A DNA stretch of 64,000 nucleotides, taken from NCBI RefSeq assembly GCF_008042035.1, contig NZ_RDBL01000002.1:685377-749376 (forward strand), written 5' to 3'. Of the stretch, positions 36,227 through 46,900 are shown one piece after another. Origin of the DNA: Streptomyces sp. col6 (GTDB taxonomy: Bacteria > Actinomycetota > Actinomycetes > Streptomycetales > Streptomycetaceae). Numbering within the stretch: the first letter of the stretch is position 1; the number at the start of each line of letters is the position of its first letter. The position numbers and the translations under genes are program-made. The notes under the pieces were generated by a model, which was given only the letters and a program-made list of their open reading frames with translations, was not told where the DNA came from and did no database searches.

Positions 36227-37774
36227 TCACCCCTCGCCGGGGTCCAGCACCTCCAGCGGCCGGACCGCCGGGCCCTGGAGGACCGTCCCGTCGACAGCGA
36301 AACGCGATCCGTGGCACGGGCACTCCCACGCCGTCTCGGCCTCGTTGAACGCCACCAGACACCCCAGATGCGTACAGCGCGCGGACACCGCACGCACGCT
36401 GCCGTCCGGTTCCCGGTACACGGCGCAGCGACGGCCCTTCACCCGGACCACCGCCCCCGTGCCCGGCGGGACCTGGCTCACCGAGTCCAGGTGGCTGACG
36501 CGCAGCCGGTCGCCGACGAAGTGTTTCGCCACCTCCGCCTGCGCTCCCAGCAGCGACCCCGCCTCGCGCACCGCGCTGCCCAGCCGACGCGGGTCGTACA
36601 GCTCCGCCCACGGCAGCGCCGGGGTCCCCTCGGAGATGAGTGAGGTCAGCAGGCGGCCGGCGAGCACCCCACCGGTCATGCCCCAGCCGCCGAAACCGGT
36701 CGCCACATACGTATGACGGGCCCCGATGTGGAACGGCCCGATGAGCGGCACCGTATCGCTGGGATCGTTGTCCTGCGCCGCCCACCGGTACGCCGTCGGG
36801 CCCACCGGGAACCGTTCGTGCATCCAGCCGTCGAGCCGGCGGAACCCCTCCGCGGGGTCCCCGGTGCCCGGTGTGAAGCTCTCCCCGGTCACGATCAGCA
36901 GACGCCTGCCGTCGTCGAGCGGGGCGGAGCGCACCGAGCGCTTCCCCTCGTCCTCCGTGATGTACATGCCCTCAGGCGCCTCGTCCGCCGCGATCGGCGC
37001 CGCGACGACCAGCTCCCGCCGGGGCGAGAGCCGGGCGAACAGCATCGCGCGGTCGAAGACCGGGTAGTGCGTGGCCACCACCACGTTCCTGGCCGTCACT
37101 GTCCGCCCCGACTCGCTGGTCACCCGGCACGGTGTGCCCTCCGCGAGACCGGTGACCCGGCTGCGCTCGAAGACGCGGCCCCCGCGCGCGACCAGGTCCC
37201 CGGCCAGGGCCAGCAGGTACTTGCGCGGGTGGAACTGGGCCTGGCCTCCGGCCCGTACCGCCCCGGCCACCGGGAACGGCAGGTCGGTCCCGGTGACGTA
37301 CGCGGCGTCGAGACCCGCCTCTACGGCGGCGCGCGCCTCCGCCTCGATCAGCGGCCGTGACGCCTCCGATGCCGCGTAGGCGTACGCGCTCACCCGCTCC
37401 AGGTCGCACGCGATCCGCAGCTCCTCGACGATGCCGGCCACCCGGTCCACCGCATCCTGCTGCGACGCCGCGTACAGCCGGGTGGCGTCCACGCCCCTGG
37501 TCCGCCGCAGCCTGTCGTACACCAGGGACTGGAGCGCGGAGACCTTGGCCGTGGTGTAGCCGGTGACTCCCGCCGCGATGCGGTCCGCCTCCAGCACCAC
37601 CACGCTGCGCCCCGTCCGGCTCAGCTCCCATGCCGTGCTCAGGCCCGCGATCCCGCCGCCGATCACGACGACGTCCGCATCGGTGTCCGAGGCCAGGGAC
37701 GGGTGGTCCGGCGCGGCGGTGGTGTCCATCCAGAAGGACTCGTCCAGTCCGGGCAGGGGGCGGGGGTGGGTCAT
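36227..37774 (-). CDS. FAD-dependent oxidoreductase with C-terminal Rieske domain
   Basis: The product has 515 residues. The N-terminal DAO-type domain has the dinucleotide-binding VVVIGGGIAGLSTAWEL and continues to GFGGWGMTGGVLAGRLL. Residues of about 415-510 form a Rieske [2Fe-2S] domain with CTHLGC and CPCHGS, the Cys/His pairs that hold the cluster. This two-domain protein is common in actinobacteria and is thought to oxidise an unidentified amine or related substrate, passing electrons to the cluster. The ATG at 37774 starts MTHPRPLPGLDESFWMD. It is convergent with femX (13-nt gap). Confidence 0.9.
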   Translation of the reverse strand: MTHPRPLPGLDESFWMDTTAAPDHPSLASDTDADVVVIGGGIAGLSTAWELSRTGRSVVVLEADRIAAGVTGYTTAKVSALQSLVYDRLRRTRGVDATRLYAASQQDAVDRVAGIVEELRIACDLERVSAYAYAASEASRPLIEAEARAAVEAGLDAAYVTGTDLPFPVAGAVRAGGQAQFHPRKYLLALAGDLVARGGRVFERSRVTGLAEGTPCRVTSESGRTVTARNVVVATHYPVFDRAMLFARLSPRRELVVAAPIAADEAPEGMYITEDEGKRSVRSAPLDDGRRLLIVTGESFTPGTGDPAEGFRRLDGWMHERFPVGPTAYRWAAQDNDPSDTVPLIGPFHIGARHTYVATGFGGWGMTGGVLAGRLLTSLISEGTPALPWAELYDPRRLGSAVREAGSLLGAQAEVAKHFVGDRLRVSHLDSVSQVPPGTGAVVRVKGRRCAVYREPDGSVRAVSARCTHLGCLVAFNEAETAWECPCHGSRFAVDGTVLQGPAVRPLEVLDPGEG

Positions 37775-37948
37775 GGTGTGCTCTCCCGATCGTTCCGGGC
37801 CGGCGGGCCCGCTGCTTCCTGGTCCGGCCGCCGCCGGCGACGGCGGCCCATGACGCGGGCCACGGCCGGGACGTGCCCTGGGTCATACGGGGAGCGAGGG
37901 CCGGCGCAGTAGTCTGCACGGCGATCCAGCACCCGAGGGGACGCCCCG

Positions 37949-38476
37949 ATGCCCGCAGACCTTTCCCCGCTCATAGCCGCCACCACCCGGTGGCTGACAG
38001 GTGCCTTCCCCGCCGGCGGGGGCCCGCTCACCGCTGCCCTGGCCGAGGCGCAGGCCCGCCAGGCCGTCACCGTGGCCACGTGGCTGCGCTACCCCACGGA
38101 CCTGGACGCCGCCCTGGTGGTCCTGACCGGCCCCGGCGGTTCGGCCCGGCTCGACGCGCTCACCGGCGCCGAAGGCCACGCGGCGTGCAGTCCGCAGGAT
38201 CTGGCCTGGCGCAGCTGGGTGGACGAGGTCGTCGCCAGCTGGGCCGCCCATCTGCTCACCGCGTCCGACGCGGCGAGGGAGGCGGTGCGGGCACTCGACC
38301 GGTGCGAGCACATCGTGGCCGGCCCCGCGGAATTCCGTCGCCTGACCGAACCCGGCGCGCACGATCTGGCGGCCACCGCGCTGCTGCGCCACCCCGATCT
38401 GCTGGAGCCGATAGCCCGCCTCCACCAGGCGGACCTGCTCGACCGGCTGCGCCTCGGTCCTGCCCGCGCCCGCTGA
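37949..38476 (+). CDS. Hypothetical protein, family not recognised
   Basis: The product has 175 residues from ATG 37949, with GAGGGGACGCCCCG just before it. The sequence is alanine- and leucine-rich with several conserved-looking Trp (TTRWLTGAF, VTVATWLRY, DLAWRSWVDEVVASWAAHLL). It is predicted all-helical with no signal peptide or membrane segment. Codon use fits its neighbours, so it is likely a real gene. It stands between the divergent FAD-Rieske gene and the convergent hemerythrin gene (16-nt gap). No function is proposed. Confidence 0.65.
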   Translation: MPADLSPLIAATTRWLTGAFPAGGGPLTAALAEAQARQAVTVATWLRYPTDLDAALVVLTGPGGSARLDALTGAEGHAACSPQDLAWRSWVDEVVASWAAHLLTASDAAREAVRALDRCEHIVAGPAEFRRLTEPGAHDLAATALLRHPDLLEPIARLHQADLLDRLRLGPARAR

Positions 38477-38492
38477 GCGCGCGGCGGACGGC

Positions 38493-39053
38493 TCAGCTCC
38501 TGCCGCGGCCGCTCAGCAGGTCGCGGGCCCGGTCGACCAGCCCGGCACCGGGGCCGAGGATCTTGTTGCCGGGCGGGGTGTCGGGGACGGAGGGGTGCGG
38601 ACGGGTCGGGGCGGTCTTCTTCGCCGCCCGGATCCTCTCGCCCAACTGGTCCAGGGTCTCGGGGGAGACGGCCGCCGCGAGCAGCGGGAAGAGCCGGTTC
38701 TCCTCGTCGCGCACGTGCTCGCCGACCTCCAGTTTCAGCGTCGCCACCAGGTGGTCGAACTGCGGATCGTCCGCCGGCAGCCCTTCCAGCTCCTTGAGGT
38801 GCCGCTCCACCTTCGCGTGGTCCTCCAGCTCCTTGTCGGCCATGTCGTCGCCGTCGTCCACGTACCGCCGCACCACCGGGTACAGGTGCATCTCCTCCGC
38901 CACGGAGTGACGGACCAGTTCGATCGTCAGCTCGTCGGCGAGCTTCCTGCGCTGCTCGTCGCCGACCGGCTGGGCCTCGATCTTCGCGAACAGTTCGTCG
39001 ACCTCGCGGTGGTCCGTGGTGAGCTCCGCGATCACATTTCCGCCGTGTCCCAT
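38493..39053 (-). CDS. Hemerythrin HHE cation-binding domain protein
   Basis: The product has 186 residues from ATG 39053. The four-helix HHE bundle is clear: TTDHREVDELFAKIE, ELVRHSVAEEMHLYPVV, DHAKVERHLKELEG and EVGEHVRDEENRLFPLL supply the His and Glu ligands for a di-iron site. A basic, Pro-rich tail of about 50 residues follows. Such proteins are proposed to sense or carry O2 or NO or to serve redox stress. No operon partner is seen. Confidence 0.9.
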   Translation of the reverse strand: MGHGGNVIAELTTDHREVDELFAKIEAQPVGDEQRRKLADELTIELVRHSVAEEMHLYPVVRRYVDDGDDMADKELEDHAKVERHLKELEGLPADDPQFDHLVATLKLEVGEHVRDEENRLFPLLAAAVSPETLDQLGERIRAAKKTAPTRPHPSVPDTPPGNKILGPGAGLVDRARDLLSGRGRS

Positions 39054-39204
39054 CAGTGAGATCCCTCTCCGCTTGAGCGGTGTCCGCTGGTGTGGTGCGA
39101 GCCGAAGTCAGCCCACCGTTCCACAGGGGTACCCCCGAACCCCACCAACACACGGAGCCACGCCCCACGCTGCGCAGGCTGGCGTAACGGCCTGCCGCGA
39201 CGCC

Positions 39205-39822
39205 TCACGACCGGGCGCCGGGCACCGCCGCGGCGAGCGGCCACGCCTCGATGTCGCGGTAACGGATCTGCCCGGGGCTGCGTCCCGCGTTGCTGCCGAC
39301 CAGGTGCAGGCGCTCGGCAGGCCAGGAGTGGCCGCGGAACTCCGTGAGCCGTGCCGCGATCTCGCCGGCCGACGTGTGGTCGCCCCGGCGGACCCGGGCC
39401 AGGGTGAGATGGGGGCGCAGCGGCCGGTTCTCCAGGGCGATGCCGCGGTCCGCCACCACCGACCGGACGCCGGCGGCGAGCAGATGCAGTCCGTCGAGGT
39501 CCCCGGTGATCCCGCTCCACGCCACCCGTTCGTCGAACGTGCCGCTGCCGTGCAGGGCCAGGCGGGGAGCCGGGTGGGACGAGGCGAGTTCGGCGAGCGG
39601 CGGGCGCAGCAGCGGGACGGCCGCCACCGGGATCTCACCGAGGAACGCCAGGGTGATGTGCCAGTCCTCGACGCGGTTCCACCGCACCTGCGGATGCGTG
39701 TCGTACACCGGGCGCAGTTCCCGGGCCAGTTCGTCCTTCGCGGTGTCGGGCGGGGCCAGGGCGATGAACACGCGAACGGTCGCGGGCGGGTTCTCTTCGG
39801 TCACACGGCATTGGTATCGCAT
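39205..39822 (-). CDS. thpR: RNA 2',3'-cyclic phosphodiesterase (ThpR/LigT)
   Basis: The product has 205 residues from ATG 39822; a GTG at 39804 would give 199. It carries the two catalytic H-x-T motifs of the 2H phosphoesterase fold, HITLAFLG near residue 57 and HLTLARV near residue 143. The family acts on 2',3'-cyclic phosphate ends of RNA. The ATG has GGAGG about 14 nt upstream; the GTG has none, so the start is uncertain. The open frame upstream to 40461 lies in non-coding DNA. Confidence 0.88.
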   Translation of the reverse strand: MRYQCRVTEENPPATVRVFIALAPPDTAKDELARELRPVYDTHPQVRWNRVEDWHITLAFLGEIPVAAVPLLRPPLAELASSHPAPRLALHGSGTFDERVAWSGITGDLDGLHLLAAGVRSVVADRGIALENRPLRPHLTLARVRRGDHTSAGEIAARLTEFRGHSWPAERLHLVGSNAGRSPGQIRYRDIEAWPLAAAVPGARS

Positions 39823-40377
39823 ACGGACCGGGCCGCCTCCGCCGGGTGGGTGGGCCGCGCCCGAGGAAATGTTACTCAGGGTGAGAGAAAAGGCCATGGG
39901 TTGGGTATGGGGCGCGCACCCGGCGCACGGGAGCGCGGCGCGATCGGTGCGTGCCCGCGGCTGAAGGGGCGTACGCCGGCGGTTATCCGGATTTGCGCGG
40001 GTCGTATTCAGCGAAACGTGCACAATCGGGACATTGTGTGGCCGGATATTTCCGGGGGAGTGGGCCTGGCATATGTCGCGGGCCGGCCTTCGTCCGGATC
40101 GCGGCCGTGCGCCTCCATAAGTAATGGGCCGAATTCGTCTCTTCGGCTGTCGGAGGTCATCTATGGTGATTGACGTGAACGGGCGAAGCCGGAAGACCGG
40201 CCGGCCATCGGCGTCACGTCGGTATCCCGAGGCGTAACGTATCTCCGTCCCGTGTGGCCGAGGTCGCGCGGAAGGGGTGGGCGGCTCGGTGGTGGGGGTG
40301 CGGTGATTCCGCGCGGCGGGCCCGCATATATCTGAAGAACATGCGGTGGCATGTGAGAAAACAAGTGGGGGACGGTC
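39823..40377. other. Intergenic region upstream of the MbtH gene
   Basis: These 555 bases carry no supported gene. They hold the upstream regions of thpR (leftward) and of the MbtH gene (rightward) and are less GC-rich than the flanks at 39990-40170. A small palindrome, CACAAT at 40021-40026 and ATTGTG at 40033-40038, could be an operator. Frames open on the reverse strand here run through the MbtH gene and show no similarity. Confidence 0.5.
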
Positions 40378-40596
40378 GTGACCAATCCTTTCGATGACGA
40401 GTCGGGGCGGTTCGTGACGCTGGTGAACGGCGAGGGGCAGTACTCGCTGTGGCCCGCGCACATCGAGGTTCCGGGCGGATGGAGCGTCGGCGGCCCGGAG
40501 GGTTCGCGACAGGAATGTCTCGACGCGATCGAGGCGGCGTGGACGGACATGCGGCCCGCCGGCCTGGTACGGGCCATGGAGTCGGACGCCGGATAG
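40378..40596 (+). CDS. MbtH-like protein (adenylation-domain partner)
   Basis: The product has 72 residues from GTG 40378, preceded by a G-rich stretch (GTGGGGGACGG). It has the family signature: NPFDDESGRFVTLVNGEGQYSLWP, PGGWSVGGPEGSRQECLDAIE and WTDMRPAGL, with the conserved Ser, Trp and Pro residues. MbtH-like proteins bind and activate or stabilise NRPS adenylation domains in the cytoplasm. Its place 335 nt before the first NRPS gene makes those six A domains its likely partners. Confidence 0.93.
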   Translation: MTNPFDDESGRFVTLVNGEGQYSLWPAHIEVPGGWSVGGPEGSRQECLDAIEAAWTDMRPAGLVRAMESDAG

Positions 40597-40621
40597 GGCG
40601 GCGCGGAGGCCGTCGGGTCGT

Positions 40622-40648
40622 GCGGGCCGCCCGGTCCGGGCGGCCCGC
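40622..40648 (+). terminator. GC-rich hairpin after the MbtH gene
   Basis: GCGGGCCGCCCGG and CCGGGCGGCCCGC are 13-nt complementary arms around a single T, 26 nt after the MbtH stop. In practice the loop would open to several bases. There is no T run. It could end or attenuate MbtH transcription before the NRPS genes. Confidence 0.55.
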
Positions 40649-40659
40649 CACTCCTGCCT

Positions 40660-40703
40660 GAACTGATCAATTGTGTTCCAGTCCGAGCGTAATTGATCAG
40701 TTC
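40660..40703. promoter_or_regulatory. AT-rich inverted repeat upstream of the NRPS operon (possible operator)
   Basis: GAACTGATCAATT at 40660-40672 is the exact reverse complement of AATTGATCAGTTC at 40691-40703, with an 18-nt spacer. Each arm itself contains the palindrome TGATCA. It is sharply AT-rich in a GC-rich genome and sits about 230 nt before the NRPS start, so a dimeric regulator site is likely. No regulator gene is in view next to the NRPS. Confidence 0.6.
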
Positions 40704-40931
40704 GGAGTGGTGATCGAGCGGGCGCCGACTGAAAGTGTTCATGCCGCCGTCACGCGGCTTTCTCAGCTCATTGATGGACTGCCCAGGAGCATGTCCGCTC
40801 TACGCGAAGAAAACGAGTGCGCTCCCGGATTTTGAACGGGTGGCACCGAGCCGATACCCGCTGCCTCGGGGCCCGGTGATGTCCCTCTTCGTCTTTACCC
40901 GCCCGTTGTCGGCCATGGACGCCGCACCGGC

Positions 40932-43900
40932 ATGACCGGCTCCGTCCTGCCCACTTCGTCCCCCCGAAAACTCTCCCCGAAGGTGTGTCCCGGCATGCGC
41001 GAAAACGGCTCTGTCCCCACGGAATCCGTTCCCGAAGAGTTCTTCGGGACGACCGCAGCCCAACAGGGCGTCTGGTACGGGCAACTCGTCGACCCCGACA
41101 GCCCGAAATACAACATCGGGGAATGCTTCGAGATCCGCGGTGACCTCGACGGGACGTTATTCGCCGCAGCGGTCGACCGGGCCGTCGAGCTGTGCGACAG
41201 CCTCAACCTCGAGTTCGTCACGCAGGGCGACGACCTCCTCCAGCGCGTCGTCCACCACCCCGGCGACGGCCCCGGCCGGCTCCGTACCGCGGACCTGTCC
41301 CACGCCGCGGACCCGGCGGCCGAGGTCGAACGCTACATGGCCGAGGACATGGCCACGGCCGACAGCCTGCACCGCCCCCGGCACCACTTCGCCCTGCTCC
41401 GCGCCGGCAGCCGGTTGCACTACTGGTACGTCCGCTTCCACCACATAGCCGTCGACGGACTCGGCGGCGCCGTCTTCACCCGCGTCGTGGCCGATCTCTA
41501 CGGGCGCGCGGTCCGGGGCGAGGACCTCGCCGAGGTCACGCTGCCCGCCGCCCCCCTGCGCGACCTGGTCGCCGACGAGGCCGCCTACCGTGCCTCGGGC
41601 CGCTACGAGGCCGACCGCGCCTACTGGACCGGCAAGTTCGCCGACCCGGCTCCCGGCACCGCCGACGACGCGCACGGCGGCAGGACGCTCATCCGGCGGC
41701 GCACCGATCTCCCCGCACCCGGGTCCGAAGGGCCGGGCATCCGCCTGCACACCGGCGAATCGCTGCCCGTGAACGTGTTCGACGACCTGCGCCGGCTCGC
41801 CGCCGCCCACCGCACCACGTGGAGCGCCGTGATGGTCGCGGCGGTCGCCGCCTACACCGCCCGGGTCACCGGTACATCCGACATCACCGTGGGCCTCGCC
41901 TCCAACGGCCGCCACGGCGGCCTGCGGCACATCGTCGGCATGACCGCCAACATCCTGCCGCTGCGCCTGAGGCTCACCTCCGGCATGACCGTCGCGGCCC
42001 TCGTCCGCGAGGTCGCCGACGAGATGCGCGCGGCCCTGCGCCACCGCCGCTTCTCGCGGGAACAGCTCGCCCGTGAACTGAACACGGGCGACGACGCCGC
42101 CCGCCTCACCGGCATCGTCGTCAACATCATGGGCTACGACTACGACCGCGACTTCGGCGGCATCCAGGCGCCCTCCCGGGTGCTGTCCGTCGGCGAGATC
42201 GACGACGTATCCCTCTTCGTCTCCGAACGGGCCGAGGGCAAGGGCCCGTTGATCGGCTTCGACGCCCGGTCGGACCTCTACCGCCCCGAGGACGTACGGC
42301 TGCACGAGCAGGCCGTCGTCTCCTTCGTCTCCGCCCTCGCCGCCGCCGACCCCGGCCTGCCGCTGCACGACCTGCCGCTCGTGGACGAGACCGCTGCCAC
42401 GGCTCTGCATGCGCAGGGACACGGCACCGCGCTGCCCGCGACGGCCGTCGCCACGACCCTCCCGGAGGCGTACCGGGCCCAGGCGCGCCGGACGCCGGAC
42501 GCCCCGGCCGTCGTGGACGGCGACCGCACCCTCTCGTACCGGCAACTGGACCGCGCGGCCGACGATCTGGCGAGCGCGCTGACCGGCTGGGGGATCGGCG
42601 CCGAGGACGGCGTCGGGGTGCTCCTGGGGCGCTCGGCCGCCGTGCCGGCCGCCACCCTCGCGGCGGTCGCCGCGGGCGCCGCCTACGTCCCGATGGACGC
42701 CGCCTGGCCCGCCGAACGGCTCGGCCGCGTCGCCGGGGCCGCCCGCGTCCGCGCCCTGATCGCCGACGAGGCGACCGCCCGTGAACCCTGGGTCCGGGAG
42801 GCCGCCGCGCAGTTGCCGCTCCTCGTGGTCGACGCATGCGGCCGGCTGCTCCACGGCGCCCCGGAGCGGCCCGGACCGCTGCCCCGCACCACCAGACCCG
42901 ACCGGCTCGCGTACGTGATGTTCACCTCCGGCTCCACCGGTCTGCCCAAGGGCGTCGGCGTCACCCACGCCGACGTGCTCGCCCTCGCGGCCGACAGCAC
43001 CTGGACCGACGGTGTGTCCGACGCCGTGCTCATGCACTCCGCGTACGTCTTCGACGCCTCCACCTTCGAGATCTGGGCGCCGCTGCTCAACGGCGGCCGG
43101 GTGGTCGTCGCCCCCGGCGGCGTCCTGGAGGCGCGGACCCTGCGTGAGGCGGTGGAACGGCACGGGGTCACCGCGCTGTTCCTGACGACGGCTCTGTTCA
43201 ACGTGATGGCCGAGGCGGACCCGGCGGTGTTCTCCGGGCTGCGCGTGGTCGCCGCCGGCGGCGAGGCCGCAACCCCCGACCTCATGCAACGGGCGGCAGC
43301 CGCCTCGCCCCGCACGCTCGTCCTGCATGTGTACGGCCCCACCGAGACCACCACCTTCGCCGCCCGCCACCCCGTCACCGCCGGCAGCACCGGTGTGCCG
43401 CCGATCGGCCGCGCCCTGGACGGCATGAGCCTGTACGTCCTCGACGACACCCTGGGGCTGGTGCCGCCCGGTGTGGTGGGTGAGCTGTACGTGAGCGGCC
43501 ACGGCGTCGCCCGCGGCTACCAGGCCCGTGCCGCGCTCACCGCCACCCGCTTCGTCGCCGACCCGTACGGCGCGCCCGGCACCCGCATGTATCGCACCGG
43601 CGACCTCGTCCGCTGGACCGCCGACGGCGACATCGAGTACGTCGGGCGGGCGGACGGACAGGTCAAGCTCCGCGGATTCCGCATCGAACCTGCGGAGACC
43701 GAACACGTCCTGCTCACCGACCCCGAGGTACGCGGCGCCTGCGTCGTCGTCCGCGAGGACACACCCGGCGACCGCCGCCTCGTCGCCTACGTCGTGCCCG
43801 CACCCGGGTCCCGCCCGGACGTCGCCTCCCTCGCCCGCCGCGTCGGCCGCACGCTGCCCGCGTACATGGTGCCCTCCGCCTTCGTCGTCCTCGACGCACT

Positions 43901-46900
43901 GCCCCTCAACCCCAACGGCAAGGTCGACCGCCGGGCCCTGCCCGTCCCCCGGACCGCCACCGGCGCCGGCCGCGCACCGCGCACCGCGTACGAGGAGGTC
44001 CTGGCCGGGCTGTTCGCCGACGTCCTCGGTGTCGGCGCGGTCGGCGTCGACGACAGCTTCTTCGCCCTGGGCGGCCACTCGCTGCTCGCCACCCGCCTCA
44101 CCGGCCGGGTCAGGGCGGCCCTCGGCGTCGAACTCGGCCTGTCCACGCTCTTCGACCACCCCACGGTCGCCTCCCTGGCCGCGGCACTGGACACCGCCGG
44201 GGCGGCCCGGCCCGTCCTCGTACCGCAGACGCGGCCCGACGTGCTGCCGCTGTCCTTCGCGCAGCAGCGCCTCTGGTTCCTGAACCGGGCCGGGGGCTCC
44301 GGCGACACGTACAACGTGCCGCTCGTCCTGGAACTCGACGGCCCCCTGGACACCGGGGCGCTGCGCGGCGCCCTGGCCGATGTGGTGGCCCGGCACGAGA
44401 GCCTGCGCACCCTCTTCGCCGAACACGACGGCGTCGCCCGCCAGCGGATCGCCCCCGCGGACGAAGCCGCGTCGCTCGTCCCCCTCACCCTCGAACACCC
44501 GCCGGCGGACCGCACGGAAGACGACTGGGAGCGGGAGACGGTGCGCCGTCTGAGCACCGCCCCCTTCGACCTGAGCCGGGACGCGGCCGTCCGCGCCCAC
44601 CTGCTCCGCCGGGGGGCCGCCCGGCACACCCTGGTGCTCGTCCTGCACCACATCGTCGCCGACGGCTGGTCCCTCGCCCCGCTGAGCCGTGACCTCACCG
44701 CCGCCTACGTGGCCAGGACCGAGGGCACGGGCACACCGGACTGGGCGCCGCTGCGGGTGCAGTACGCCGACTACACGCTCTGGCAGCGCCGACTCCTCGG
44801 CGACGACGGCGATCCGGACAGCCTGACCGTCCGGCAGACCGCCTTCTGGCAGGAGGCGCTGCGCGGCGCCCCCGGCCTGCTCGACCTGCCCCTCGACCGG
44901 CCGCGCCCGGCCGTGCCCAGCAACCGGGGCGCTTCCGTCCCCTTCGAGCTGCCCGCACCCGCGCACGCCGCGCTCGTGGGGCTCGCCCGGGAGGCCGGCT
45001 GCACCCCGTTCATGGTGCTCCAGGCCGCCCTGGCCGTGACGCTCGGTTCCCACGGCGCGGGGACCGACATCCCGCTGGGCACCGCGCTCGCAGGGCGCAG
45101 CGACGAGGTGCTGGACGATCTGGTCGGCTTCTTCGTCAACACCGTCGTCCTGCGCACGGACCTCGCGGGCGACCCGACGTTCCGCGAACTCATCGACCGT
45201 GTGAAGCAGTTCGACATCGCGGCCTTCGGCAACAGCGACCTGCCCTTCGAGCGGATCGTGGAGGCCCTGAACCCGGAGCGGTCCGGCGACCACCACCCGC
45301 TCTTCCAGACGATGCTGGTCCTCCAGAGCCAGGACCGGGCCGAACCGGCCCTGCCCGGCATCACCGTCCACGACCGGTCGGCCCACCCCGGGGGCAGCAA
45401 GTTCGACCTGACCTTCTCCCTGACCGAAACCGCGGGGGAGGCCGCGGGCATCGGCGGCTATCTGGAATACGCCACCGACCTCTTCGACGCCGCCACCGCC
45501 CGCACCCTCTGCGACCGCTTCGCCCGCGTCCTCACCCTGGCCGTGACCGAACCCGGCCGCGCCATCGGCGACCTGGACCCGCTCACCCCCGGCGAACGGG
45601 ACGGCCTGCTCACCCGGGGACGCGGCACATCGCGGCCCCTGCCGGAGCGGACCGCTCCCGAAGTCGTCCGGGAACAGGCCCGGCGGACGCCCGACGCCGT
45701 CGCCGTACGTGACGCGCACACCCACCTCACCTACGCCGAGATGGACGCGCGGGCCGATCTCCTCGCCCAGGCGCTCCGCGAGCGCGGCGCGGGCCGGGAG
45801 ACCAGGGTCGCCATCGCCGCGCCGCCCTCCGTGCACACCGTTGTCGCCATGCTGGCCGTGCTCCGGTCCGGCGCCGCCTACCTGCCCGTCGACCCGGGGT
45901 ACCCGCACGCCCGCATCCGGCACATGCTGGACGACGCCCGGCCCGTCCTCGTCCTCACCACCGAGGACGTGCGGGCGGACCTGCCCACCGGCGACATCCC
46001 GCTCCTCGCCCTGGACGCCCCGCCGCCGGAGCCCGTGCACCCCGGCACACCGCTCCCGGACGCACCGCACCCGGCGGATCCCGCATATGTCATCTACACC
46101 TCCGGGTCCACCGGCCGGCCCAAGGGGGTGGTCGTCACCCATGGCTCCCTGGCCAACCACATGGCCTGGATGGCAGGGCATCTGACGGTCACTCCGCAGG
46201 ACCGCGTCCTCGCCAGGACCTCCACCAGCTTCGACGCCTCCGTGTGGGAGGTGTGGCTTCCGCTGATGACCGGGGCCGAGGTGTGCGTGCTGCCGTCCGG
46301 GGCCAACACGGAGCCGGACACGCTCGTCAACTGGATGAGCGAATGCGGCGTCACCGTCGCCCAGTTCGTGCCCTCGCACCTCGCTCTCGTCCTGTCCGAG
46401 GCGGCCCACGCGGCGCCCCTGCCCGGCCTGCGCGCAGTCCTCTGCGGCGGAGAGCCCCTGCCGCGCGCCCTCGCCGAGGAGACGGCCGCGCTGTGGGGGG
46501 CGGAGGTGCACAACCTCTACGGCCCGACCGAGGCCACCATCGACGCGACCGCCCACCGCGTCCCCGCCACGCCGGACACCCCGCACGAGACGGTGCCGAT
46601 CGGCCGCCCCGTCGACACCATGCGCGCCTACGTCCTGGACCACCGGCTGCGGCCCGTGCCGCCCGGGGTCACCGGCGAGCTGTACCTCGCGGGCCCCAAC
46701 CTCGCCCGCGGCTACCTGAACCGGCCCGGCCTGACCGCCGCCCGGTTCGTCGCCGACCCTTTCGGCGGCACCGGCGCCCGCATGTACCGGACCGGCGACC
46801 TCGTCCGCTGGAACGCTGCCGGGCTCCTCGCCTATGTCTCCCGCGCCGACGACCAGGTCAAGCTGCGGGGCTTCCGCATCGAACCCGGCGAGATCGAGGC

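Larger units (their letters stand above)
40597..40931. other. Region between the MbtH gene and the first NRPS gene
   Basis: These 335 bases hold a strong GC-rich hairpin (40622-40648), an AT-rich 13-bp inverted repeat (40660-40703), and a short open frame (40735-40935) whose TGA overlaps the NRPS ATG as ATGA. The frame has no recognisable similarity and is not called as a gene. The arrangement suggests that the NRPS genes have their own promoter. Confidence 0.55.

Noticed and set aside
40161..40742. A 193-codon reverse-strand frame over the MbtH gene and its upstream region
   Set aside because: No similarity, and it covers a certain MbtH-like gene on the other strand.
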